NCBI GenBank assembly: GCA_017452115.1
Contig: JAFTNB010000219.1
Location: forward strand, 1-5,483
Reading direction: 5' to 3'
Origin: Alphaproteobacteria bacterium
Lineage (GTDB): Bacteria; Pseudomonadota; Alphaproteobacteria; RF32; CAG-239
Length of the DNA stretch: 5,483 nt
The notes beneath the pieces are model-generated. The model ran no database searches. It was not told where the DNA came from and saw nothing but the letters and a program-made list of their open reading frames with translations. The first letter of the stretch is position 1. Each line of letters starts with the position of its first letter. A program made the translations under genes and the position numbers. Shown here piece by piece: positions 1-5,483 of the stretch.

Positions 1-509
1 ATACTGATATGGTTATTAGCACTATTGCGAAACATTTGTGCTGATTCATTGGATAAATCCATGAACATTACAGCTTCAGAAACTGTACAAACAGGAATAT
101 TAGCTTCAACTTCTGCAATTGTAAGAGGTGCATTTTCATCGATTTCAACTTCTTCTTGAGTTTCATCAAGAGCAAACATTGCTGCGTTTGCGATTTCTGC
201 TAATCCAGTTTTACCTTTGTGGTCATTAAGTTTTGTTTTATGGCGGCGCAAACGAGTTGCAATATGGGCATCTGCGTTATCAAATGCAGAATATGGATCT
301 CCGGCAGTGCCAGTACCTTTAAGAACAATGTTTTTTGCCGGATGAACAGTAACTTCAGCAATGAAATTATCACCTTCTTTGGAGAAAAATACTGATGTGC
401 TAATCGGAGCACTAAAGTATTTGTTAACAGAGTTTAAAATGTGTTCTTCAACATGAGAACGGAGTCTGTCACCGATATCTACTTGTTTACCAGTAAGTGT
501 AATCTTCAT
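1..509 (-). CDS. hpf: Long-form ribosome hibernation promoting factor, 3' end cut by the window
   Basis: The reading frame starts at ATG 509 and is open for 169 codons to the left edge, so the end of the gene is missing. An AAGGA ribosome binding site (517-521) lies 7 bases upstream of the ATG. Residues 1-100 resemble the HPF/YfiA (S30AE) domain: it opens MKITLTGKQVDIGDRLRSHV and ends in a basic helix with ATRLRRHKTKL, which in this family binds 16S rRNA near the decoding centre. An acidic linker (about 112-128) follows. From about residue 137 the sequence reads IPVCTVSEAVMFMDLSNES then FRN, typical of the start of the C-terminal dimerisation domain in long HPF. Long HPF alone can pair 70S ribosomes into inactive 100S dimers in stationary phase or starvation. 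It lies downstream of rpoN, as in many proteobacteria, but across a 205-base gap with its own candidate promoter. Confidence 0.95.
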   Translation of the reverse strand, partial: MKITLTGKQVDIGDRLRSHVEEHILNSVNKYFSAPISTSVFFSKEGDNFIAEVTVHPAKNIVLKGTGTAGDPYSAFDNADAHIATRLRRHKTKLNDHKGKTGLAEIANAAMFALDETQEEVEIDENAPLTIAEVEANIPVCTVSEAVMFMDLSNESAQMFRNSANNHIS

Positions 510-573
510 GATTTTTTCCTTACAAAAATTAATATAAAAAACTCTTCTTGAATATATAATCTACTACATAAAT

Positions 574-586
574 TTGAATATTTCAA
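574..586. repeat. Palindromic site TTGAA-TAT-TTCAA, partly repeated at 673-684
   Basis: The 13 bases at 574-586 form a perfect inverted repeat with 5-base arms around a TAT centre. Twelve bases of it (TGAATATTTCAA, 575-586) recur exactly and in the same orientation at 673-684, on the other side of the candidate hpf promoter. The spacing between copies is 98 bases. This could be a pair of protein-binding sites, but the DNA is AT-rich and no regulator is identified, so chance remains possible. Confidence 0.3.
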
Positions 587-595
587 TTAGAGATT

Positions 596-624
596 TTGAT
601 AATCGGTATAAGTGGAAAAGTCAA
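596..624 (-). promoter_or_regulatory. Candidate housekeeping promoter for hpf
   Basis: On the minus strand there is a -35-like TTGACT (619-624, 5 of 6 to TTGACA), a 17-base spacer, and a -10-like TATCAA (596-601, 4 of 6 to TATAAT). Transcription would begin near 588-590 and give a leader of about 80 bases before the hpf ATG at 509. Placement in the only large gap of the cluster supports it. The region is very AT-rich, so a -10 match by chance is easy; the TTGACT and exact 17-base spacing are the stronger evidence. No sigma-54 type GG-N10-GC element was seen in this gap. Confidence 0.45.
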
Positions 625-714
625 GATATAAATTAAGAATCCTGTATAATTGAATGAATAGCGTAGAAACTATGAATATTTCAAGTTTGATTATTAGGTG
701 AAATTTAGTAGATA

Positions 715-2208
715 TTATGCGTATTGTTTGGGAAATTTAATTTTGGCGTTTTGTACGTTTTCATCTGCAGATGTTGGTATATTCATACTTTCGCGATATT
801 TGGTAATTGTTCGTCGTGCAATTTTGATACCTTGTGAGGCTAAAACTTCTACTAATTTATCATCTGAAAGAATATTATGCGGTTCTTCATGATTTATTAA
901 TTCTTTAATTTTGTGTTTGATACTGATAGTTGAGGTATCTTCTGAGCCGTCAAGTTTGCCGGCAGCGTTACTGAAGAAGTATTTTAGTTCAAATGTACCT
1001 CTTGGGGTATGCATATATTTAGCGTTAACCGCACGACTGACGGTACTTTCATGAATTTCTGCTTGTTCAGATATGTCTTTGAGTTGGAGCGGTTTTAAAT
1101 ATTCAATTCCATATTCAAAGAAATCTCGTTGAGCTCGAACAATTTCTTCACTGACTTTTAGAATTGTTTCGGCTCTGCGATGTAGTGATTTAATGATAAA
1201 TGAAGCGTTATGTAATTGACTACGAAGATATTTTTGGGAGGTTTTGTCGTTAGTAATTTTAGCACTGTATTCATGATTAATCAGTAAGCGAGGGAGGGAT
1301 AATTGATTCAATTCTACCAGATATTCTCCACTGGGATGTCTGCGGACAAAAACATCAGGAATGATGCTGGTATTATATTCAAGATTGTAGTTGGCAGCAG
1401 GTTTAGGATTTAGTGATTTTATATCGGAAATTACTGATGTTAAATCATCGTCATTCGCGTTGGCAAGTTTTTTTAATTCTTTCAGTTTTCCTGAGCCTAA
1501 CAATTCTAAATTGTTTAATACGGTTTGGGCTATAGGATCAAGTCTATTATTTTCTAAAAGCTGAATTTGTAAACATTCAGCTAAATTTTCGGCAAAAATT
1601 CCAGATGGTTCAAAATTTTTCATTTGTCTTAAGATATTATTTATTATAGAAGAATTGGTGTTTAATTTTGCGGCAATTGCGGTTATGTCTCCACGAAAAT
1701 ATCCGGCTCCATCAAGGTATTCACATAAAATTTTGGCAATTAATTTTTCTTTGTTACTGCTGAAGGTTAAGGAAATTTGTTCTTCTAAAATGTTGTATAG
1801 AGATTTTTCTTGAGCAAGTTTTTGTTCAAAATAATCATAGTCTTCGCTATCTTGATGAATTTTAGTTTGGGCATAATTCTGCCAATCGGATGGTGTATTT
1901 ATATTATATCCTTCACAATCACTGCCATAATCATCAAAGTTATCTTCATAGTTTATATCCGGAATAATATTTTCTTCTGAAGTATGATTGGTTTCTTGGT
2001 TGTAATTATCGATGGTTTGTTCTTCACTACTGATTGATTCCAGATGATCATTTTCTCTTTCTAAAAGCGGATTTTGTTCCAACTCCTTGTTGATATATGT
2101 TTCAAGTTCCAAATTAGAAATTTGCAGTAAGTTAATTGCTTGCCGCAATTGTTGCGTCATTTGTAATGATTGACTTTGTTTGATTTCTAAACGTGGAGTG
2201 ACGGTCAT
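715..2208 (-). CDS. rpoN: RNA polymerase sigma-54 factor
   Basis: This 497-residue protein is the alternative sigma factor that binds -24/-12 promoters and needs an ATP-driven enhancer-binding activator for open-complex formation. Region I (about 5-50) has the Gln/Leu-rich pattern EIKQSQSLQMTQQLRQAINL followed by LEQNPLLE. Region II (about 52-128) is long, acidic and Asn-rich. The core-binding part spans about 130-310 and includes EPSGIFAENLAECLQIQL and LNPKPAANY. The helix-turn-helix region (about 376-412) contains HESTVSRAVNAKYMHTPRG and ELKYFFS. The diagnostic RpoN box ARRTITKYRE is intact at residues 464-473 (bases 790-819). E. coli RpoN is 477 residues. The ATG at 2208 is 17 bases after the lptB stop. 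Its ribosome binding site is weak: AAGAG at 2217-2221, 8 bases upstream, so coupling to lptB translation is likely. A short tail of 24 residues follows the RpoN box. Confidence 0.98.
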   Translation of the reverse strand: MTVTPRLEIKQSQSLQMTQQLRQAINLLQISNLELETYINKELEQNPLLERENDHLESISSEEQTIDNYNQETNHTSEENIIPDINYEDNFDDYGSDCEGYNINTPSDWQNYAQTKIHQDSEDYDYFEQKLAQEKSLYNILEEQISLTFSSNKEKLIAKILCEYLDGAGYFRGDITAIAAKLNTNSSIINNILRQMKNFEPSGIFAENLAECLQIQLLENNRLDPIAQTVLNNLELLGSGKLKELKKLANANDDDLTSVISDIKSLNPKPAANYNLEYNTSIIPDVFVRRHPSGEYLVELNQLSLPRLLINHEYSAKITNDKTSQKYLRSQLHNASFIIKSLHRRAETILKVSEEIVRAQRDFFEYGIEYLKPLQLKDISEQAEIHESTVSRAVNAKYMHTPRGTFELKYFFSNAAGKLDGSEDTSTISIKHKIKELINHEEPHNILSDDKLVEVLASQGIKIARRTITKYRESMNIPTSADENVQNAKIKFPKQYA

Positions 2209-2225
2209 TTCCGCAGCTCTTTATT

Positions 2226-2966
2226 TTATAGAGAAAAATTATCGCCTAAATAGACTTTACGGACATCTTTGTTGGCAATAATTTCTTCTGGTGTTCCCTC
2301 CATTAATACCGTGCCTCCATGAAGAATATATGCTCTATCTGTAATATCTAATGTTTCTCTGACATTATGGTCTGTAATTAATACACCTAAGCCGCGGTGT
2401 TTGAGTTGGGATACCAAATTACGAATTTCACTAACGGCAATGGGATCAATACCGGCAAGAGGCTCATCCAGTAAAATAAAATTAGGTTGACTGGCAAGTG
2501 CACGTGCGATTTCTAATCTTCTTCTTTCTCCTCCAGATAAGGCGATTGCCGGCGATTTGCGTAAGTGAGCAATCGAAAATTCAGATAATAGTTCTTCTAG
2601 CATATTTTCGCGCTGACTTTCACTGTCAATTACAATTTGCAGAACAGCTTTGATGTTATCTTCAACAGTTAATGAACGAAATATCGAGGCTTCTTGCGGG
2701 AGATAGCCGATACCCATACGAGCACGGCGGTACATTGGAAGATTAGTGATATCTTTTCCGTCAATATGTACATCTCCATAATCAGGAGTGATTAGTCCGG
2801 TGACACAATAAAAACAAGTGGTTTTTCCGGCACCGTTAGGACCGAGTAACCCTACAGCTTCTCCTCTTCTAACATTTAAGGATACGTTACGCAAAACGGG
2901 GCGGTTTTTATATCTTTTACCAATATTAAATATTTCAAGTTTCGAATCGCTAATACACGGTTTCAT
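2226..2966 (-). CDS. lptB: LPS export ABC transporter ATP-binding protein LptB
   Basis: This 246-residue cytoplasmic ATPase (E. coli LptB is 241) works as a dimer beneath LptF/LptG and powers extraction of LPS from the inner membrane into the LptC-LptA bridge. All nucleotide-binding motifs are present and intact: Walker A GPNGAGKTT (42-50), Q-loop Gln91 in GYLPQEASIFRSLTVEDN, ABC signature LSGGERRR (143-150), Walker B FILLDEP (163-169) with catalytic Glu168, D-loop AGIDP (171-175) and switch His200. The segment EASIFRSLTVEDNI after the Q-loop and the ending VRKVYLGDNFSL are characteristic of LptB among ABC ATPases. The ATG at 2966 is 3 bases after the lptA stop; its GGAG site (2976-2979, spacing 9) lies within the end of lptA. 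lptF and lptG are not in this window, as is usual for this locus. Confidence 0.98.
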   Translation of the reverse strand: MKPCISDSKLEIFNIGKRYKNRPVLRNVSLNVRRGEAVGLLGPNGAGKTTCFYCVTGLITPDYGDVHIDGKDITNLPMYRRARMGIGYLPQEASIFRSLTVEDNIKAVLQIVIDSESQRENMLEELLSEFSIAHLRKSPAIALSGGERRRLEIARALASQPNFILLDEPLAGIDPIAVSEIRNLVSQLKHRGLGVLITDHNVRETLDITDRAYILHGGTVLMEGTPEEIIANKDVRKVYLGDNFSL

Positions 2967-2969
2967 AGA

Positions 2970-3770
2970 TTATTTCTCCGTTGTAGAAGATTGTTTGTTC
3001 TGTTTCTTTTCTTTAAATACACCGGTTACACGTTGTTTTGAAGTCTTACCGGAAAGAATTTTGCTAATTCCTTTGTTTAAATCAGATTGTGCATAATCAC
3101 CTTGTAATCGATTGCCATTTTGTTCGATAATAATATTATCATATAGTTTTACTAAGGCTGTTTGGGGATTGTATATGCCTCTATCTGCCCATACGGTAGT
3201 TTCTCCGTTAACAATTTTAACATTGCCATAAATTTCAACTTGTTTCATCTCCATGTTTTGGGCGTTGTCGGACGATTGTTCGAAAAAGGCAATCATTTTA
3301 TCGCCAAAAATTTGGTCTTTATTGTTGTCTGCTTTAACATTGCCTAATGCAATAGCCTTTTGTTGTTGCGGATAATAAGTAATATTGTCATCGGCGGTAA
3401 TAGTTTCGTTTGCAGTTTTAATTTTTGCCGGTTTGCCGCGTAAGATGACAATATCTTTTTCTAAATCATAATCCAAGGTATTACCATATGCATCAGCGCG
3501 TTCTGATTTCATTTTAACATTTCCGGAAGCATGAACATTAGTAATTTGATTTTTGTTGGTGGTGGAGTTTTTTTTGTAATTAGCAGACATTTTATCAGCT
3601 TTAACTTGCATATCTCCACGAGTGGCGACTGCATTGCCGATGGCTACGATTTGTTGTTTTTTGTGGTGCCATTCTACACGATTGTCGGCAATAAGATTCA
3701 TATCTTCACTATGAACAAATGAAGGATGCAATAAACTTAAAAATGTTAAGGCGTATATTAATTTATTCAT
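2970..3770 (-). CDS. lptA: LPS transport periplasmic protein LptA, enlarged by a tandem OstA-type repeat
   Basis: LptA polymerises or docks head-to-tail between LptC and LptD to form the periplasmic bridge for LPS. The 266-residue precursor starts with a signal peptide: basic MNK, hydrophobic LIYALTFLSLL, and probable cleavage after Ser21 (VHS-ED). The mature part is about 245 residues, against about 158 in E. coli, and is made of alternating short beta strands of the OstA/LptA_N type. Two similar units can be aligned, residues 28-125 and 126-225: DNRVEW...IVAIGNAVA...ADKM matches DDNITYY...AIALGNVKA...GDKM at an offset of 98. The C-terminal RVTGVFKE resembles the usual LptA ending, and a charged Lys/Gln/Ser/Thr tail follows. 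ATG 3770 is 2 bases after the lptC stop; an AAGGA site (3778-3782, spacing 7) overlaps the lptC end. The identity is supported by fold pattern and context more than by strict motifs. Confidence 0.93.
   Translation of the reverse strand: MNKLIYALTFLSLLHPSFVHSEDMNLIADNRVEWHHKKQQIVAIGNAVATRGDMQVKADKMSANYKKNSTTNKNQITNVHASGNVKMKSERADAYGNTLDYDLEKDIVILRGKPAKIKTANETITADDNITYYPQQQKAIALGNVKADNNKDQIFGDKMIAFFEQSSDNAQNMEMKQVEIYGNVKIVNGETTVWADRGIYNPQTALVKLYDNIIIEQNGNRLQGDYAQSDLNKGISKILSGKTSKQRVTGVFKEKKQNKQSSTTEK
3096..3689 (-). repeat. Two tandem copies, at protein level, of an LptA beta-strand unit
   Basis: Unit 1 is residues 28-125 (bases 3396-3689) and unit 2 is residues 126-225 (3096-3395). Matching landmarks are Ala43/Ala141 and Gly45-Asn46/Gly143-Asn144, Asp59-Lys60-Met61/Asp157-Lys158-Met159, Val79/Val178, Gly83-Asn84-Val85/Gly182-Asn183-Val184, Tyr101/Tyr200 and Leu110/Leu209. 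The register shifts by only about one residue. The similarity is visible in the protein; I did not find long identical DNA stretches, so the duplication is old or has diverged. Confidence 0.65.
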
Positions 3771-3772
3771 AG

Positions 3773-4441
3773 TTAATTCCTTGATTTAAAACTTTCTTCG
3801 CGGATAGTAATATTACTCTTTCCGGTAAAAATCAATAGTGCATCTTTTTTGTAATATTCAAATCCTTCCGCTTGGATTGAGCCAAAAATACCTTGCCCTG
3901 TTACCAGACTGTTGCTGTGAGCGTATTGTTTGTCAAAATTAAAGTTTAGATTATCAACATCAAGATTCATTCCTTCACTATAAAATACCTCTACTCCATT
4001 TTCTAAGCGCAAATCATTGGTGTTTTGATTAAAAAAACCTGTAGGTGATTTGAGATTTATCCATTGTTGATTTTCAGATGGTATAGTTCCTTCGGGATTA
4101 TTTAGTTTAATTAATTTGGAGCCGGGAGATGTTTCATCGATGTTTTTAGCCGTAAAATGGTGAACTTGATTATTTTTATCGGTTATATTAAAGACTGAAT
4201 TTTCGACATGAAGTTTTTCCAGTTCGCCAGCTTTAGGGCGAGTTATGTTAATTGTAATATCATACTCTTCTTGTCGTATGTAAGGTATTAAAACCAACAA
4301 AGCGATAAGAGCTGCAGCTAATACCGGTAAAAATATTTTGGTTATTCTAACAATTCGAGCATGTTTTTGTTCAGCTGAATGTAACCGATTTGTCTGCGGC
4401 AATGAAGTGAAATAAGAATCAATTTTGCTGTGATCAAACAA
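3773..4441 (-). CDS. lptC: LPS export inner-membrane anchor LptC, TTG start
   Basis: LptC is a single-pass inner-membrane protein that joins LptB2FG and passes LPS to LptA through a periplasmic beta-jellyroll. This 222-residue protein has a basic cytoplasmic N-terminus of about 35 residues, one membrane segment at about 36-54 (KIFLPVLAAALIALLVLIPY), and a periplasmic domain of short beta strands. Within it, RPKAGELEKLHVENSVFNIT and NLKSPTGFFNQNTNDLRLENGVEVFYSEG resemble the LptC/YrbK family. The first in-frame ATG lies beyond residue 150, inside the domain, so an alternative start must be used. TTG 4441 is preferred because it leaves the membrane anchor whole and has GGAG 8 bases upstream. 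It follows the kdsD stop directly and in the same frame. Family assignment rests on topology, position between kdsD and lptA, and local sequence pattern; LptC is poorly conserved. Confidence 0.9.
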   Translation of the reverse strand: MFDHSKIDSYFTSLPQTNRLHSAEQKHARIVRITKIFLPVLAAALIALLVLIPYIRQEEYDITINITRPKAGELEKLHVENSVFNITDKNNQVHHFTAKNIDETSPGSKLIKLNNPEGTIPSENQQWINLKSPTGFFNQNTNDLRLENGVEVFYSEGMNLDVDNLNFNFDKQYAHSNSLVTGQGIFGSIQAEGFEYYKKDALLIFTGKSNITIREESFKSRN

Positions 4442-5407
4442 TTAAGCAACTCCGGCTTTTAGACAGTCATGCATATGTATAACACCGATTGGTTTTTCAT
4501 TAGATGTTACAAAAAGAACAGTAATTCCCTTGCCTGTAGTGTTCATTATTTTTATAGCTTCTGCGGCTAGGATATCTGGTGTTGTTGTTCGAGGATTGAG
4601 TGTCATTATTTCTTTAGCAGTTTTGTTAAATAGAGTATTATCGATTTTACGGCGTAAGTCACCATCGGTAATGATACCGGTAAGTTTTCCTTCACTGTTG
4701 ATAATACCTACACAACCAAGCATTTTAGAGGTCATTTCAAGCATTGCTTCTTGCATGGAGGCATCTTCAGATACCAATGGCATTTCTTTATCTTTGTGCA
4801 TAAGTTCGGAAACTTTTAGTAAAAAAGAACCTAATTTTCCTCCGGGATGACGGCGGCTGAAATCAGTTTTGGTAAAACCTTTGCGTTCAAGTAAAGCAAC
4901 AGCTAATATATCACCAAGAACTAAAGTGGCAGTAGTAGATGAGGTCGGAGCTAAACCCAAAGGGCAAGCTTCTCCATCATCAGGCAGTTTTAATAATACA
5001 TCTCCAGCAAGTCCTAGGGCGCTATTAGGATTTTTTGTGATTGAAATAAGAGGGATACCATAACGTTTGCAATAAAGGATAATATCTGAAAGTTCTTTTG
5101 TTTCTCCGGAATTAGAAATTCCGACCACGACATCGTCTTCAGTAAGCATTCCTAAATCACCATGACTAGCCTCTCCGGGGTGTACAAAAAATGATGGTGT
5201 GCCCGTAGATGCTAAAGTAGCTGCTATTTTACTACCAATATGTCCGGATTTACCCATACCTGTAATGATAACGCGTCCTTTAGTATTTTGCATTATATCA
5301 AGAGCTTTATTTAAATTTTCATTAAGTTCTTTTTCCATAATGCGGAGAGCTTCGATTTCTTTATTGATTGTTCTTTTAGCGGAAGTTAAATCATCATGTT
5401 CAGTCAT
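4442..5407 (-). CDS. kdsD: Arabinose-5-phosphate isomerase (KdsD/KpsF type)
   Basis: This 321-residue cytoplasmic enzyme interconverts D-ribulose 5-phosphate and D-arabinose 5-phosphate, the first step of Kdo synthesis for the LPS inner core. An N-terminal SIS sugar-isomerase domain (about 35-175) contains GMGKSGHIG (50-58), STGTPSFFVHPGEASHGDLG, SNSGETKE (98-105) and EACPLGLAPTSSTTATLVLG. The residues matching E. coli KdsD Lys59, Glu111, Glu152 and His193 are present as Lys53, Glu105, Glu146 and His187 (in RRHPGGKLG). Two CBS domains follow, about 200-262 (ending GIITDGDLRR) and 266-321 (ending PIGVIHMHDCLKAG). E. coli KdsD is 328 residues. ATG 5407 has AAGGA 7 bases upstream (5415-5419). 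It leads the operon; kdsC, which follows kdsD in E. coli, is absent here. A capsule-specific KpsF paralogue is less likely in this context. Confidence 0.97.
   Translation of the reverse strand: MTEHDDLTSAKRTINKEIEALRIMEKELNENLNKALDIMQNTKGRVIITGMGKSGHIGSKIAATLASTGTPSFFVHPGEASHGDLGMLTEDDVVVGISNSGETKELSDIILYCKRYGIPLISITKNPNSALGLAGDVLLKLPDDGEACPLGLAPTSSTTATLVLGDILAVALLERKGFTKTDFSRRHPGGKLGSFLLKVSELMHKDKEMPLVSEDASMQEAMLEMTSKMLGCVGIINSEGKLTGIITDGDLRRKIDNTLFNKTAKEIMTLNPRTTTPDILAAEAIKIMNTTGKGITVLFVTSNEKPIGVIHMHDCLKAGVA
4450..4453 (-). promoter_or_regulatory. Ribosome binding site that fixes the lptC TTG start
   Basis: The minus-strand sequence GGAG at 4450-4453 lies inside the last codons of kdsD (Gly-Val-Ala), 8 bases before the TTG at 4441. 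The order is GGAG, then TTGCTTAA (which includes the kdsD TAA), then TTG. This supports initiation at TTG rather than at a later codon and implies that ribosomes ending kdsD can re-initiate on lptC. Confidence 0.7.
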
Positions 5408-5483
5408 TTCTGAATCCTTATGTTATATTAAAACTGTGTTAAGGCTATTATTTTATGATTTTTAAAGCAAGGTGTTTTTGTAG
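5408..5483. other. AT-rich leader upstream of kdsD, no supported gene
   Basis: These 76 bases hold the kdsD ribosome binding site (AAGGA, 5415-5419) and little else that I can support. On the minus strand no -35/-10 pair with proper spacing stands out; TTAACA near 5440 has no well-placed -10. The operon promoter may therefore lie beyond the right edge, or be too degenerate to call in such AT-rich DNA. No convincing stem-loop terminator of a preceding gene was found. Confidence 0.4.

Noticed and set aside
200..412. 70-codon minus-strand open frame in another frame inside hpf
   Set aside because: It overlaps the highly recognisable HPF N-terminal domain in a different frame and has no family features.
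640..714. Rho-independent terminator after rpoN
   Set aside because: No GC-containing stem followed by a T-run was found on the minus strand; the best hairpin near 667-683 has only 4-base arms. Read-through into hpf therefore remains possible.
740..760. Sigma-54 promoter-like TGGC...TTGTACG on the plus strand
   Set aside because: It lies within the rpoN coding region, lacks the proper -24/-12 spacing with GC at -12, and has no gene downstream on that strand.
698..892. Plus-strand open frame opposite the end of rpoN
   Set aside because: It overlaps the conserved RpoN box on the other strand, has no recognisable domain or ribosome binding site, and is best explained as a shadow of rpoN.
4530..4850. 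106-codon plus-strand open frame opposite kdsD
   Set aside because: It lies antisense to the conserved CBS domains of kdsD, has biased shadow composition (Ser/Ile-rich) and no sign of its own start signals.
5415..5444. Small inverted repeat CCTTA (minus strand) pairing with TAAGG that contains the kdsD ribosome binding site
   Set aside because: Only 5 pairs closing a 19-base loop, mostly A-T pairs inside; too weak to claim an RNA switch without covariation.
5448..5483. Short minus-strand open frame entering from the right edge (11 codons ending LALKIIK then TAA) as a possible tail of an upstream gene
   Set aside because: Too short to recognise, and stop codons appear quickly in all frames; an upstream gene such as rnd would be expected in this locus but cannot be shown from these bases.

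Overview
This window is the conserved Kdo/LPS-export/sigma-54 locus of a Gram-negative bacterium, read entirely from the minus strand. In transcription order (right to left) it holds kdsD, lptC, lptA, lptB, rpoN and a long-form hpf that runs off the left edge. The DNA is AT-rich. Three features suggest an AT-rich alphaproteobacterium: there is no kdsC between kdsD and lptC, HPF is of the long type with a C-terminal dimerisation domain, and this gene order is common in Alphaproteobacteria. That assignment is inferred from family-level features, not from a database search.

Layout. 5408-5483: AT-rich leader with no supported gene. 5407-3773: kdsD (arabinose-5-phosphate isomerase, start of Kdo synthesis) directly followed by lptC (inner-membrane anchor of the LPS bridge). 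3770-2970: lptA (periplasmic bridge protein). 2966-2226: lptB (ABC ATPase driving LPS transport). 2208-715: rpoN (sigma-54). 714-510: the only sizeable intergenic gap, with a plausible sigma-70-type promoter for hpf. 509-1: hpf, truncated by the window; ptsN commonly lies next in this gene order.

The first five genes are separated by 0, 2, 3 and 17 bases, so they look like one translationally coupled operon. kdsD makes the Kdo precursor needed to build LPS, and LptB, LptC and LptA power and bridge its transport to the outer membrane. LptF, LptG, LptD and LptE are not in the window. RpoN and HPF ride with them as in many proteobacteria.

I see no previously undescribed system. The points most worth a second look are an LptA whose OstA-type fold appears duplicated in tandem with a period of about 98 residues, and a kdsD-lptC junction in which a single TAA separates two genes in the same frame, with lptC starting at TTG. 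Less certain are small palindromic or inverted repeats around the putative hpf promoter.
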